Shown here one piece after another: positions 7,075-15,550 of a stretch of DNA of 64,000 nucleotides. Location: contig CAYUIT010000015.1 of assembly GCA_964444835.1 (NCBI GenBank), forward strand, positions 9,446 through 73,445, in the 5' to 3' direction. The position numbers and the translations under genes are program-made. Source of the DNA: CADEED01 sp964444835. Its GTDB lineage: Bacteria; Pseudomonadota; Gammaproteobacteria; Steroidobacterales; Steroidobacteraceae. Position 1 is the first letter of the stretch. The number at the start of each line of letters is the position of its first letter. The notes under the pieces were generated by a model. The model was not told the DNA's origin, did not search any database, and saw nothing but the letters and a program-made list of their open reading frames with translations.

Positions 7075-9114
7075 ATGGCGCAGGAAACCGCATGGCGCGT
7101 GACGCGCGATTCCGCTGGCATCGCTACCTTGACGCTCGACAAGCCGAATACCTCGGCCAACGTGCTGTCGAGCGAGGTGATGCTCGAACTCGACGCGCAC
7201 CTCGCTGAGCTCGTTCGCAACCCGCCGCGTGGGTTGTTAGTGCGCTCGGGCAAGACGAGCGGCTTCATTGCCGGGGCAGACATCAAAGAATTCACCAGTT
7301 TTCGTACGGCCGCCGAGGCGTTCGGCATGGTGCGAGGCGGCCAGAAAGTGCTCGATCATCTCGAGGCCCTGCCGTGCCCCAGCGTCGCGCTGATCAACGG
7401 CTTCGCATTGGGCGGTGGCCTCGAGTTAGCCCTTGCGTGCACCTATCGCATTGGCGTCGATAGCGACCGGCTGTCGTTGGGGCTACCCGAGGTGATGCTC
7501 GGCATCCACCCGGGGTTTGGCGGCACCGTCCGTGCCGTGCGCATCGCTGGCGTGCAAGCCGCGATGGAGATGATGCTGACGGGTAAGCCGATCCGCGGCG
7601 ATAAGGCGCTGCGATGGGGGCTGGTCGACAAATTAGTGCCGGCGGATGAGCTCGAGGCGGCCGGCCGTGCGCTGCTCGCGAACCCGCCACCGCCGCATCG
7701 TCCACCGCTGTCGGTGCGGGCGCTGTCGTGGCCGCTCGTCCGCGGATTCATCAAGCCGCGCATCTTGCGCCAAGTGATCGACAAGGCGCGTCGCGAGCAC
7801 TACCCCGCCCCCTATGCGATCGTGGATTTGTGGGCGGAGCACGGAGCTGCGGGGCCGCTGTCGTACGAGGCGGAAGCGCGTTCGATTGCTGCGCTGATGT
7901 GCGGCGAGACGTCGCGCAATCTCGTGCGCGTGTTTCTGTTGCAAGATCGTTTGAAAGCGCTCGGTGGCAAGTCCGCGATCGAGTTCAAGCATGTGCACGT
8001 GGTCGGGGCTGGCGTCATGGGTGGCGACATTGCTGCCTGGTGCGCACAGCGCGGCTTGAACGTGACGCTGCAGGATCGCGAGTTGAAATTCATCGAGCCC
8101 GCACTCGCGCGCGCGCAGGAGAACTTCACCAAGCGGTTCAAAGACCCAGCGAAAGTGGCCGCGACACTTGCGCGCCTGCAGCCAGATGTCGCGGGCCAGG
8201 GCGCGGCGCAAGCCGACGTTGCGATCGAAGCGATCTTCGAAAACCTCGATGCCAAGCGCGAGCTTTATGCGCGGCTCGAGCCCAACATGAAGCCCGCAGC
8301 CATTTTGGCGACTAACACCTCCTCGATCATGCTCGAGCCGTTGGCCGAGAAGTTGGCCAAGCCCGGCCAATTGGTCGGACTGCATTTCTTCAATCCGGTT
8401 GCGCAGATGCCCCTCATTGAGATCGTGCAAGGTGCGACGACGTCTGAGGATGCGATGAAGACCGCCATCGCGTTTGCGCGCAAGATCGACAAGCTGCCGC
8501 TGCCGTGCAAAAGCGCACCGGGCTTCGTCGTAAATCGCGTGCTGGTGCCGTATTTGCACGAGGCAATGCACATTCATCATGAAGGTGTGCCGCTCGCCGT
8601 GATCGACGAGGCCGCGTTGCGCTTCGGGATGCCGATGGGGCCGGTTGAACTGGCGGATGTCGTCGGGCTCGACGTTTGCAAGCATGTTGGCCAGATCGTG
8701 ACGAGCGCGCTCGGGCGCGAGTCGCCCGATGTGGCCAAGCTCGACGCGCTGGTCGCAGCGAAAAAGCTCGGTCGCAAGAGTGGCGAGGGTTTCTATGTTT
8801 GGCGCGACGGCAAGGCCGTGAAGCCCCCGCTCAACGGTGTCGAGCCGCATGCAGATCTCGCCGACCGTTTGGTACTCGCACTCTTGAACGAATCTGTGGC
8901 CGTCTTGCGGGAAGGCGTCGTCGCTGACGCTGACTTACTCGATGCGGCCATGATCTTCGGCGCGGGCTTTGCGCCGTTCCGCGGCGGCCCACTCCACTAC
9001 GCGCGTGCGCGGGGTGTTGCAGCGATCGTGGCCCGACTCGAGGAGTTGGCAACTCGATACGGTTCACGTTTTCGCCCCGACGCCGGCTGGGCGACTGTGA
9101 CCTCGCTCTCGTGA
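7075..9114 (+). CDS. Bifunctional enoyl-CoA hydratase/3-hydroxyacyl-CoA dehydrogenase (FadB/FadJ-like)
   Basis: A 679-aa multifunctional beta-oxidation enzyme. The crotonase domain (about 1-200) keeps GFIAGADIKEF, both catalytic glutamates (GGGLELALAC and GLPEVMLGIHPG) and the oxyanion loop. After a linker comes the NAD-binding 3HCDH domain with VVGAGVMGGDIAAWCAQRG near residue 310 and the catalytic His of VGLHFFNPV. The C-terminal dehydrogenase repeat ends with GAGFAPFRGGPLHYA. It is shorter than E. coli FadB (729) and FadJ (714), mostly in the linker. GAGGGA at 7061-7066 is a good ribosome site. No thiolase (FadA/FadI) is next to it, so the partner must be elsewhere or the enzyme works alone. 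Confidence 0.92.
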   Translation: MAQETAWRVTRDSAGIATLTLDKPNTSANVLSSEVMLELDAHLAELVRNPPRGLLVRSGKTSGFIAGADIKEFTSFRTAAEAFGMVRGGQKVLDHLEALPCPSVALINGFALGGGLELALACTYRIGVDSDRLSLGLPEVMLGIHPGFGGTVRAVRIAGVQAAMEMMLTGKPIRGDKALRWGLVDKLVPADELEAAGRALLANPPPPHRPPLSVRALSWPLVRGFIKPRILRQVIDKARREHYPAPYAIVDLWAEHGAAGPLSYEAEARSIAALMCGETSRNLVRVFLLQDRLKALGGKSAIEFKHVHVVGAGVMGGDIAAWCAQRGLNVTLQDRELKFIEPALARAQENFTKRFKDPAKVAATLARLQPDVAGQGAAQADVAIEAIFENLDAKRELYARLEPNMKPAAILATNTSSIMLEPLAEKLAKPGQLVGLHFFNPVAQMPLIEIVQGATTSEDAMKTAIAFARKIDKLPLPCKSAPGFVVNRVLVPYLHEAMHIHHEGVPLAVIDEAALRFGMPMGPVELADVVGLDVCKHVGQIVTSALGRESPDVAKLDALVAAKKLGRKSGEGFYVWRDGKAVKPPLNGVEPHADLADRLVLALLNESVAVLREGVVADADLLDAAMIFGAGFAPFRGGPLHYARARGVAAIVARLEELATRYGSRFRPDAGWATVTSLS

Positions 9115-9185
9115 TGCAGCACGGCTGAAACGCGCCCCTGTGACGCTGTGTTAGCATTCGCCGACCTATAGATTAAGTTAGACCG

Positions 9186-10262
9186 ATGTCCGAAGGCCGC
9201 GAAGTCACGGTGGAGTTATTGCGTTCTCTGGCGCCTCTCGAAGGAATGAAGCGCGAGAACCTGCACGCCCTCGCCCGCAAGGTCGTCATCAAGCAAATGC
9301 CGGCGGGTCGCCTACTCTTCAAAGAAGGCGAGAATGACAAGCGCACGGTGTGGGTCATCGCTGGGCTCGTCGAACTGCAAGAGGCAGGACGCACGATCGG
9401 CATGATCAAGGGCGGTACGCCCGAAGCGCGCGGGCCCTTGGTGCCAGGGCAGCCGCGCAAGGTGAGTGCACGCGCCGCAGAGGACATCGACTACCTGTCG
9501 ATCGATAGCGAATTGCTCGATGTGATGATTACGTGGGACCAAACCGGTACCTACGAGGTGGGCGAGCTACGCTCACAATTCGGCAGCACGAGCGACACGG
9601 ACAGCGATTGGATGACCACGCTGTTGCAGACCAAGGCCTTCCACCGGATTCCACCGGCCAACTTGCAAGCGATCTTCATGCGCATGCAGCAAGGCCAGTA
9701 TCGCGCGGGCGAGGTGGTCATCAAGCAAGGTGACGAAGGCGACTACTTCTACGCGATCGTCAAAGGCAAATGCGTCGTGACGCGCGAGACCCCCCTCAAC
9801 AAGGACGGCATTCGATTGGCCGAATTGAGCGTTGGCGAGACCTTCGGCGAGGAAGCTTTGATCGCTGAGGCGAAGCGCAACGCCACCGTCACGATGATGA
9901 CTGACGGCGTGTTGATGCGGCTCAACAAACAGGATTTTCGCGAGTTGATGAACGAGCCGCTATTGCAGTGGGTCGACGATCGACAAGCGAAGCAAATCAT
10001 CGAGCAAGGCGGCAAGTGGCTCGATGTGCGCCTGCCCTCCGAGTTTCAGAACTTGGCGGTCGAGGGGTCGACGAATATCCCGCTGTATTTCATTCGCTTG
10101 AAGCTCAATACACTCGATCGCAACACACCCTATGTCGTGGTGTGCGATACGGGCCGGCGCAGCTCGGCTGGCGCTTTCATCCTGGTGGAACGGGGATTCG
10201 AGGCGTATGTTTTGCGCGGCGGAATTACTTCGGCCGACGTACCGCTGCGCCGCGGCGCCTAA
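9186..10262 (+). CDS. Cyclic-nucleotide-binding protein fused to a rhodanese domain
   Basis: A 358-aa regulator-like protein without a DNA-binding domain. It has a degenerate N-terminal cNMP-like jelly roll (about 15-115) and a better one at about 140-260, with the phosphate-binding cassette FGEEALIAEAKRNATV that keeps the Glu and Arg contacting the cyclic nucleotide. From about 275 there is a rhodanese domain (WLDVRLPSEFQ) with the active-site loop CDTGRRS, so the Cys is present. Related two-CNB plus rhodanese proteins occur in gammaproteobacteria; the role is unknown, perhaps coupling cAMP or c-di-GMP level to sulfur or redox chemistry. It is convergent with pilZ. Confidence 0.85.
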   Translation: MSEGREVTVELLRSLAPLEGMKRENLHALARKVVIKQMPAGRLLFKEGENDKRTVWVIAGLVELQEAGRTIGMIKGGTPEARGPLVPGQPRKVSARAAEDIDYLSIDSELLDVMITWDQTGTYEVGELRSQFGSTSDTDSDWMTTLLQTKAFHRIPPANLQAIFMRMQQGQYRAGEVVIKQGDEGDYFYAIVKGKCVVTRETPLNKDGIRLAELSVGETFGEEALIAEAKRNATVTMMTDGVLMRLNKQDFRELMNEPLLQWVDDRQAKQIIEQGGKWLDVRLPSEFQNLAVEGSTNIPLYFIRLKLNTLDRNTPYVVVCDTGRRSSAGAFILVERGFEAYVLRGGITSADVPLRRGA

Positions 10263-10268
10263 CCACTA

Positions 10269-10634
10269 CTACATCGTGTGGGTGGGCTTGTCGCCGGCAA
10301 TGGCGCCAGCTAGGTAAGTCTCAATCTTCTTCTGCGTTTGCCCGCGGTCTTGATCGGAGAACTGCACGCCGATCCCCGCCGTGCGCTTGCCTTGGGCGCC
10401 TTTTGGCGTGACCCAAATGACGCGGCCTGCAACGGGCAACTTCTCGTCCTCGCCCATCAGATTGAGCAACATGAAGACTTCGTCGCCCAAGCGATAGTTG
10501 CTGTTGGTTGGAATGAACAGCCCACCGTTGCGCACGAACGGCATGTACGCCAAATAGAGGGCGCTCTTATCCTTGATCGTGAGCGTGAGCAGCCCGGGCT
10601 TGTTCGCACCCGGCCGTGGAGTCCGTTCGTTCAT
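10269..10634 (-). CDS. pilZ: PilZ-domain protein
   Basis: A 121-aa cytosolic protein of the type IV pilus PilZ class, placed downstream of holB as in Pseudomonas and Xanthomonas. The domain runs FVRNGGLFIPTNSNYRLGDEVFMLLNLMG, here in two parts, then GRVIWVTPKGA and AGIGVQF. The N-terminal RxxxR and the DxSxxG c-di-GMP motif are not evident, matching type IV pilus PilZ members that do not bind the nucleotide and instead act through the PilB/FimX complex. The ATG at 10634 overlaps the holB TGA by four bases (ATGA), which fixes the start; an ATG eight codons upstream would lie within holB. Confidence 0.9.
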   Translation of the reverse strand: MNERTPRPGANKPGLLTLTIKDKSALYLAYMPFVRNGGLFIPTNSNYRLGDEVFMLLNLMGEDEKLPVAGRVIWVTPKGAQGKRTAGIGVQFSDQDRGQTQKKIETYLAGAIAGDKPTHTM

Positions 10635-11587
10635 TTCTTGACCTGCGCCCAACGCCACAAAAGGCTCTCCACAGCAAACGTCTTATTGATCGAAGTCGGC
10701 AACAACGCCCGCAACTCGCGTACGGCGGTTTGCAGCTCAATCAGGGTGCGTATATTCAAATCCCTAGAGCCCTGTGGCAAGTGCGTTGCAGCCCGCACTT
10801 CTGTTGAATCGCGCTGCCCCGACACGGTGGCATAAACCCGATCTGTGATCCAGCTCTCAGTGCATGCCAGCTTCAGTTCGAGATCGGCGCGGGCCCAGCT
10901 ATCGGCGACTGCGGGCGGCTCGACGGTGCGGGCAAGCACGCCCGCCAGCGTATCTACGACTTCTCGCTGGGTTGCGACGATCTGCGCCGGATCGGCATCG
11001 AGCAACGATAACGGGCCGACGCTTGTGATGCGGAGCGCATCCTCCCACGGGCCGCGACCGCGCTGCTGTTCGAGCCATTGCGCTGCGTCCTTGCGCGGCG
11101 GGTTCGGGATACGCAGCTTGAGACAGCGACTGCGGATCGTCGCAAGCAGGCGCGAGGGTTGCGCGGTGACCAGGATCAGCAAGGTGCCAGGTGTCGGCTC
11201 CTCGAGCGTTTTCAATAGTGCGTTGGCACCGGCGGTGTTGATTGCTTCGGCAGGCGCGAGGATAGCGACCTTGCCGCGACCCGTATGGCTCGTCAGTGCG
11301 AACTCGCTCAGCAATTCGCGAATCTGATCGACAAGAATGAACTTCGATTCGCCGCTCGGTTCGATTGCAAAGCAATCAGGATGCTGCTGACTCACAACCC
11401 ATTTGCAATCATTGCATTTGCCGCAGGGCTTTTCCTGGGCGGAGCATAGTAACGATTGCGCCGCCCAGCGAGCGAACGCAGCGCCGCCCGCGCCAGGATC
11501 TTCATGAACTAACAACGCGTGCGGCACGCGGTCGCTCATACGAGCGCCGATCCACTGGGCGGCGGCAGCGCTGTGCCACGGCATCAT
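10631..11587 (-). CDS. holB: DNA polymerase III subunit delta'
   Basis: A 318-aa clamp-loader subunit. The zinc module is complete (LLCSAQEKPCGKCNDC, four Cys), followed by DCFAIEP and the SRC-type region KVAILAPAEAINTAGANALLKTLEEP and FLLI-like ILVTAQPSRLLATIRSRC. The Walker A position reads EDPGAGGAA, lacking the GKT, as expected for delta', which does not hydrolyse ATP. The chosen ATG at 11587 overlaps the tmk TGA (ATGA); an in-frame start at 11641 would add an unsupported tail. Gene order tmk-holB-pilZ is conserved in gammaproteobacteria. Confidence 0.93.
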   Translation of the reverse strand: MMPWHSAAAAQWIGARMSDRVPHALLVHEDPGAGGAAFARWAAQSLLCSAQEKPCGKCNDCKWVVSQQHPDCFAIEPSGESKFILVDQIRELLSEFALTSHTGRGKVAILAPAEAINTAGANALLKTLEEPTPGTLLILVTAQPSRLLATIRSRCLKLRIPNPPRKDAAQWLEQQRGRGPWEDALRITSVGPLSLLDADPAQIVATQREVVDTLAGVLARTVEPPAVADSWARADLELKLACTESWITDRVYATVSGQRDSTEVRAATHLPQGSRDLNIRTLIELQTAVRELRALLPTSINKTFAVESLLWRWAQVKK

Positions 11588-12231
11588 GCGGGGCTCCGTT
11601 CGCGCAAGAACTGCAGCAGTGCCTCTTGGGCGTTGGCGCAAACGACATCAAGCGCAGCCGTCGCATCGATGATGCGAAAGCGCTGCGGCTCGCGACGCGC
11701 CAGCTCCAAGTATCGTGTGCGTACGCGCTCGAAGAACTGGGCGGTTTCTGCTTCGATGCGATCGGCCTGGCCGCGGCGCGCACGCGCGCGCGCCAAACCC
11801 ACGGATACGGGCAGATCGAGCAACAGCGTGAGGTGCGGCGAGACATCGTCGTGCACGGTTCGCGCGAGCGATTCGATCAACGTTTGACTGACACCGCGAC
11901 CACCGCCCTGATAGGCACGCGTTGCATCGGTGAAGCGATCGCACAGCACGACTTCAGCGCGATTCAAAGCGGGCCGGATCTTGTTGTCGAGATGGATCCC
12001 GCGTGCGGCAAACATCAGTAGCGTTTCGATCTCCGGCGTGATCGTCTCCTCGTGCGCGTCGAGGACGATGGCGCGTACGCGTTCCGCGAGCGGCGTTCCG
12101 CCCGGTTCGCGCGTGGCACACACGCGGTAACCATGCGCTACGAGCGCCGCACTGAGGTGGGCACTGACCGTCGACTTCCCTGCTCCCTCGATGCCTTCGA
12201 GCGTGACGAAACAACCGCGCGAGGAGGCCAT
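11584..12231 (-). CDS. tmk: Thymidylate kinase
   Basis: A 215-aa dTMP kinase of the pyrimidine nucleotide pathway. It has the P-loop GIEGAGKSTVSAHL (residues 14-27), the DR motif LCDRFTDATRAYQGGGRGV that binds dTMP, and an arginine-rich LID (ARARARRGQADR). The length equals E. coli Tmk (213). The ATG at 12231 shares a base with the mltG stop (TAATG), and its own stop overlaps holB, so translation of mltG, tmk and holB is coupled. Confidence 0.96.
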   Translation of the reverse strand: MASSRGCFVTLEGIEGAGKSTVSAHLSAALVAHGYRVCATREPGGTPLAERVRAIVLDAHEETITPEIETLLMFAARGIHLDNKIRPALNRAEVVLCDRFTDATRAYQGGGRGVSQTLIESLARTVHDDVSPHLTLLLDLPVSVGLARARARRGQADRIEAETAQFFERVRTRYLELARREPQRFRIIDATAALDVVCANAQEALLQFLRERSPA

Positions 12232-13265
12232 TACTGCGCGCCTCCGTTCGCGGCGCGATTGGCGCGCAAGCGCGCGAGGTAGCGAGCGAGCGCTTGATTG
12301 TGCTCCTCGTACGTGGCGGAAAAGTAATGCGAACCGTCGCCGAGGCCGGTGGCCACGAAATACAGCGCGCCGGTTTCCTTCGGCTGAACGGCAGCAAACA
12401 CGGCCTCTCGACTTGGCAGTGCAATCGGCGTGGGTGTGAGCCCGGCACGCGTGTACGTGTTGTAAGGCGTGTCGGTTCGCAGATCGCGCTCGCGAATATT
12501 GCCGTCGTAGCGGTCGCCGAGGCCGTAAATCACTGTGGGATCGGTTTGCAGCCGCATGCCGATGCGCATCCGCGCGGTGAAGACCCCAGAAATCTGTGGT
12601 CGTTCACTCGCGAGCGCCGTCTCCTTCTCGATGATCGAGGCCAAGATCAGCGCTTCGTACGGCGATTTGATCGGCAGATTGTTCGCGCGCTGTTCCCATG
12701 CCTCCGCGAGCACCTTCGCCATCTTTTCGTAGGCGAGTGTTAGCAAGGCGAGATCCGTCGTGCCCGCGGCGAATCGATAGGTGTCTGGGAAGAATCGTCC
12801 CTCGGGGTGTTCATTGGCCTTGCCGAGGGCTGCCATCACTTCGGCATCGCTCTTGCCGCGCAACGTGACTTCGATTGCGGGATGCTTCTCGAGTGCAGCG
12901 CGGAAATCGCGAAAGCGCCAGCCTTCGATCACCGTGAGGGACTCCAAGATCACGCGCCCTGCCGAGAGCTGCGCAAAGATCTCGCTGGGCGACGCACGCG
13001 CCGCGATCTCATAGCGCCCCGCCTTGATCGTGGGCCAGCCCTTCAGCCGCAATTCCAATTCGACGGCTTGTTTGTCAGCGATTGCGCCCCGCTCGGCTAA
13101 CTCACTCAGCGCGGCCCGCGCGCCCATGCCAGGTCGCACATCGAACACGATCGCCTCGGCGTGGGGCCCGGGCGCTGCCATGACCGACGCCATGCGGTGC
13201 TGCCAATACCAAGCCGCCGCCCCGACGCACGCAACGACGAACAAGAAAGCCAAGAGCTTACGCAT
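12231..13265 (-). CDS. mltG: Endolytic transglycosylase MltG (YceG)
   Basis: A 344-aa inner-membrane lytic transglycosylase that ends nascent glycan strands. Residues 1-22 (MRKLLAFLFVVACVGAAAWYW) are a membrane anchor, followed by a LysM-like region and the catalytic motif LILASIIEKETAL with its Glu. The PRxxxVFxxRL-like stretch (ISGVFTARMRIGMRLQTDPTVIYG) is also clear. The ATG at 13265 has GAGG at 13272-13275, 6 nt upstream, and overlaps the end of pabC by 8 nt. An ATG four codons earlier (13277) is possible. Confidence 0.94.
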   Translation of the reverse strand: MRKLLAFLFVVACVGAAAWYWQHRMASVMAAPGPHAEAIVFDVRPGMGARAALSELAERGAIADKQAVELELRLKGWPTIKAGRYEIAARASPSEIFAQLSAGRVILESLTVIEGWRFRDFRAALEKHPAIEVTLRGKSDAEVMAALGKANEHPEGRFFPDTYRFAAGTTDLALLTLAYEKMAKVLAEAWEQRANNLPIKSPYEALILASIIEKETALASERPQISGVFTARMRIGMRLQTDPTVIYGLGDRYDGNIRERDLRTDTPYNTYTRAGLTPTPIALPSREAVFAAVQPKETGALYFVATGLGDGSHYFSATYEEHNQALARYLARLRANRAANGGAQ

Positions 13266-14112
13266 CGAGCGCCTCACAGTGCTCGCTCAACTGCGTGACG
13301 ACCGGCGGAACCGGCAGCGACAGCGTGCGCCCGTTGCGACTCAACAAGGTTGTGACGGGCATGACTCCTAGGCGCACATTCGTTACGAACACTCCGCTCG
13401 CCTCCCACAGTTGCGCGCGCGGCAGCGCGGCAACATCGCATCGAATGCGCAACTTAGCGCACTCGCGCAAGACGAGCGAGCGTGCGATTCCAGCGACACC
13501 CGCCGTGTCGAGCGCGGGCGTCCGCAAGCTGCCGTCGGGCGCGACCAAGAACACATTGCTCATCGTGCCGCAGACCAATTGCCCACCCACGGTCGAGTGC
13601 AGCGACTCGCCGAGATTTGGCAGTGTCCATTCGTGACGCGCGACGACGGACTCGAGTCGGTTGAGATGCTTGAGTCCGGCCAGCTGCGGATTCTCACCGA
13701 AGGGTGTCTCACCATCGAGTGCGCGGATGCCCGCGGCGCGCTCGCGTGTGGTCGGAAATCGTGTCGCCCAGACGCTCACGATGCGGCGCGCACGCTCGTG
13801 CCCCGTTACCGCGTAACCGCGCTCGAGCGCGTCACCGCGCGTGATGATGACTTTGACAACGGCTTCAGGCGGCGCGACCTGCGCTGCATGGTCAAGATCG
13901 TGTTCGAGCTCGGACCACGCCTCGAAGTGAATACGGAGGCGCTCACAAGCCGTGCGCAGGCGTGCCAGGTGCGCGGCACGAAAGCGCAAGTGGCCGTGAC
14001 GGCACGCCAGCGTCGTGAAATGTCCGTCGCCGTACTGCAGTCCGCGGTCGAGCGCGGGCACCGCACTTGCTTCCAGGCCATCGATCCACGTGTGCACGGC
14101 CGGAAGGCTCAT
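13258..14112 (-). CDS. pabC: Aminodeoxychorismate lyase
   Basis: A 284-aa fold-type IV PLP enzyme that converts 4-amino-4-deoxychorismate to p-aminobenzoate and pyruvate for folate synthesis. Class IV aminotransferase features are the N-terminal DRGLQYGDGHFTTL, the PLP Lys in LAGLKHLNRLESV, and TMSNVFLVAPDGSLRTPAL. Its ATG overlaps the pabB TGA (ATGA), so the two steps of PABA synthesis are translationally coupled. Confidence 0.93.
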   Translation of the reverse strand: MSLPAVHTWIDGLEASAVPALDRGLQYGDGHFTTLACRHGHLRFRAAHLARLRTACERLRIHFEAWSELEHDLDHAAQVAPPEAVVKVIITRGDALERGYAVTGHERARRIVSVWATRFPTTRERAAGIRALDGETPFGENPQLAGLKHLNRLESVVARHEWTLPNLGESLHSTVGGQLVCGTMSNVFLVAPDGSLRTPALDTAGVAGIARSLVLRECAKLRIRCDVAALPRAQLWEASGVFVTNVRLGVMPVTTLLSRNGRTLSLPVPPVVTQLSEHCEALDA

Positions 14113-15518
14113 GCGGGCTCCTCGAATGCGGCTAACAACCCACGCGCTTTAGCGCGCGTTTCGTCGAGTTCACGCTCGGGGTTCGAGTCCGCGACGATAC
14201 CTGCGCCGGCGCGAAACTCGATGCGATCACCTTGGACAGTCATCGTCCGGATCAAGATATTGAAGTCGCTGCGCCCATCAAGGCCAATGTAGCCCAAGGA
14301 GCCCGTGTAATGACCACGGCCCTCGCCCTCGAGCTGCGCGATGATCTCCATGCAGCGCACCTTCGGGCAGCCGGTGATCGTGCCGCCGGGGAACAAGGCG
14401 CGCAACGCGTCGATCGGACCAAGTTCCGGCCGCAACCGCCCGCGGACGTTGGACACGATGTGGTGCACGTGTTCGTAAGACTCCGTGACCATGAATTCGT
14501 CGACATGCACGCTACCGCCCTCGCACACGCGACCGAGATCGTTGCGTTCCAAGTCGATCAACATGACGTGTTCAGCGCGCTCTTTCGGATGGGCGACGAG
14601 TTCGCGCGTTTCAACGGTGTCGGCACCGAGCGCGCGCGTGCGGCGACGCGTGCCCGCAATCGGGCGCGTGCTGATGTCACGGCCACGGATCTCGAGCAGT
14701 CGCTCGGGCGATGACGACACGATCGAAACTCCGCCCCAGGAGAGAGTCGCCGCGAACGGCGCAGGATTCGCGCGCCGCAGTTGCTCGTGTAGCGCAAGTG
14801 CATCGACGGGCTCCGTGCAGCGAATACGCCACGGGCGCGACAGGTTCACTTGGTACACATCGCCGGCTGCAATGAATTCCTTGGCGGCAACGACACGGGC
14901 GATGAACGCCGCGCCAACTTCCTCGCGGATTTCGGCCGCGCGGACTGCCCGAGGCGCTGGGAGCGATTCGTTCAAGGACGCGAGGTCCTGCTGCAGCCTG
15001 CGCCACGCGGGCTGCGCATCGGCCTCCCCTACGGCATAAACCTGATGACTGGCCGCGAAGTGCACGAGCGCAACCGTCGAGCGCAAAGCCAGTGCGTCGA
15101 ACGGCAAGTCGGACCTCGGTAGCACCAAGCGCCGTTCAATTTCTCCAGCGAGTTCGTACCCCGCCAGCACCACCCAGCCGCCTGCGAACGGTAGCTCCTC
15201 ACCGCTCGGCGTGCGCGCGGGCGGCGCGTGGCGGCGTTTCGCCACGCTCATCGAATCGGCACAGGCGCGTTGCAGATTGGCGAGGAAGCCGCCGGACGTG
15301 ACCTCGATCCCCTCGCCGGTGACGACGCCGCTCGGTGAGCGCGCGAGGCTCGCCGTTACACCGCCAAACAGAATGCTGCATTGAGACAGTGGGCCGCTCG
15401 CGACGCTCTCGAACAGCGCTGGGTAACGCTCGGGGTAACGACGTGCCAGACCGCGCAGCGCCTGTGGCGCGCAGTCGAGTAGCGCGACGAGTGGGGCTTG
15501 CGGGTGGAAAGTGGCCAC
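14109..15518 (-). CDS. pabB: Aminodeoxychorismate synthase component I
   Basis: A 469-aa chorismate-binding enzyme. The C-terminal chorismate domain has YQVNLSRPW, SSPERLLEI, LIDLERNDLGRVC, the SYEHVHHIVSNVRG segment, FPGGTITGCPKVRCMEII and GHYTGSLGYIGLDG. The glutamine amidotransferase partner PabA is not adjacent. The active-site signature reads RPIAGTRRR; E. coli PabB has Lys at this position (PIKGT) while anthranilate synthase TrpE has Ala. Position between fabF and pabC argues for PabB, but the Ala variant leaves room for a TrpE-like or Lys-independent mechanism. The N-terminal 90 residues are poorly conserved. Confidence 0.9.
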   Translation of the reverse strand: MATFHPQAPLVALLDCAPQALRGLARRYPERYPALFESVASGPLSQCSILFGGVTASLARSPSGVVTGEGIEVTSGGFLANLQRACADSMSVAKRRHAPPARTPSGEELPFAGGWVVLAGYELAGEIERRLVLPRSDLPFDALALRSTVALVHFAASHQVYAVGEADAQPAWRRLQQDLASLNESLPAPRAVRAAEIREEVGAAFIARVVAAKEFIAAGDVYQVNLSRPWRIRCTEPVDALALHEQLRRANPAPFAATLSWGGVSIVSSSPERLLEIRGRDISTRPIAGTRRRTRALGADTVETRELVAHPKERAEHVMLIDLERNDLGRVCEGGSVHVDEFMVTESYEHVHHIVSNVRGRLRPELGPIDALRALFPGGTITGCPKVRCMEIIAQLEGEGRGHYTGSLGYIGLDGRSDFNILIRTMTVQGDRIEFRAGAGIVADSNPERELDETRAKARGLLAAFEEPA

Positions 15519-15550
15519 GGCTGCAGCGAAATGGCGCCGCGCGCGGCGGA

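Noticed and set aside
7633..8850. A 405-codon open frame on the minus strand
   Set aside because: It lies fully inside the FadB/FadJ-like gene on the opposite strand, has no recognisable domain and low-complexity Arg-rich content typical of antisense frames in GC-rich DNA.
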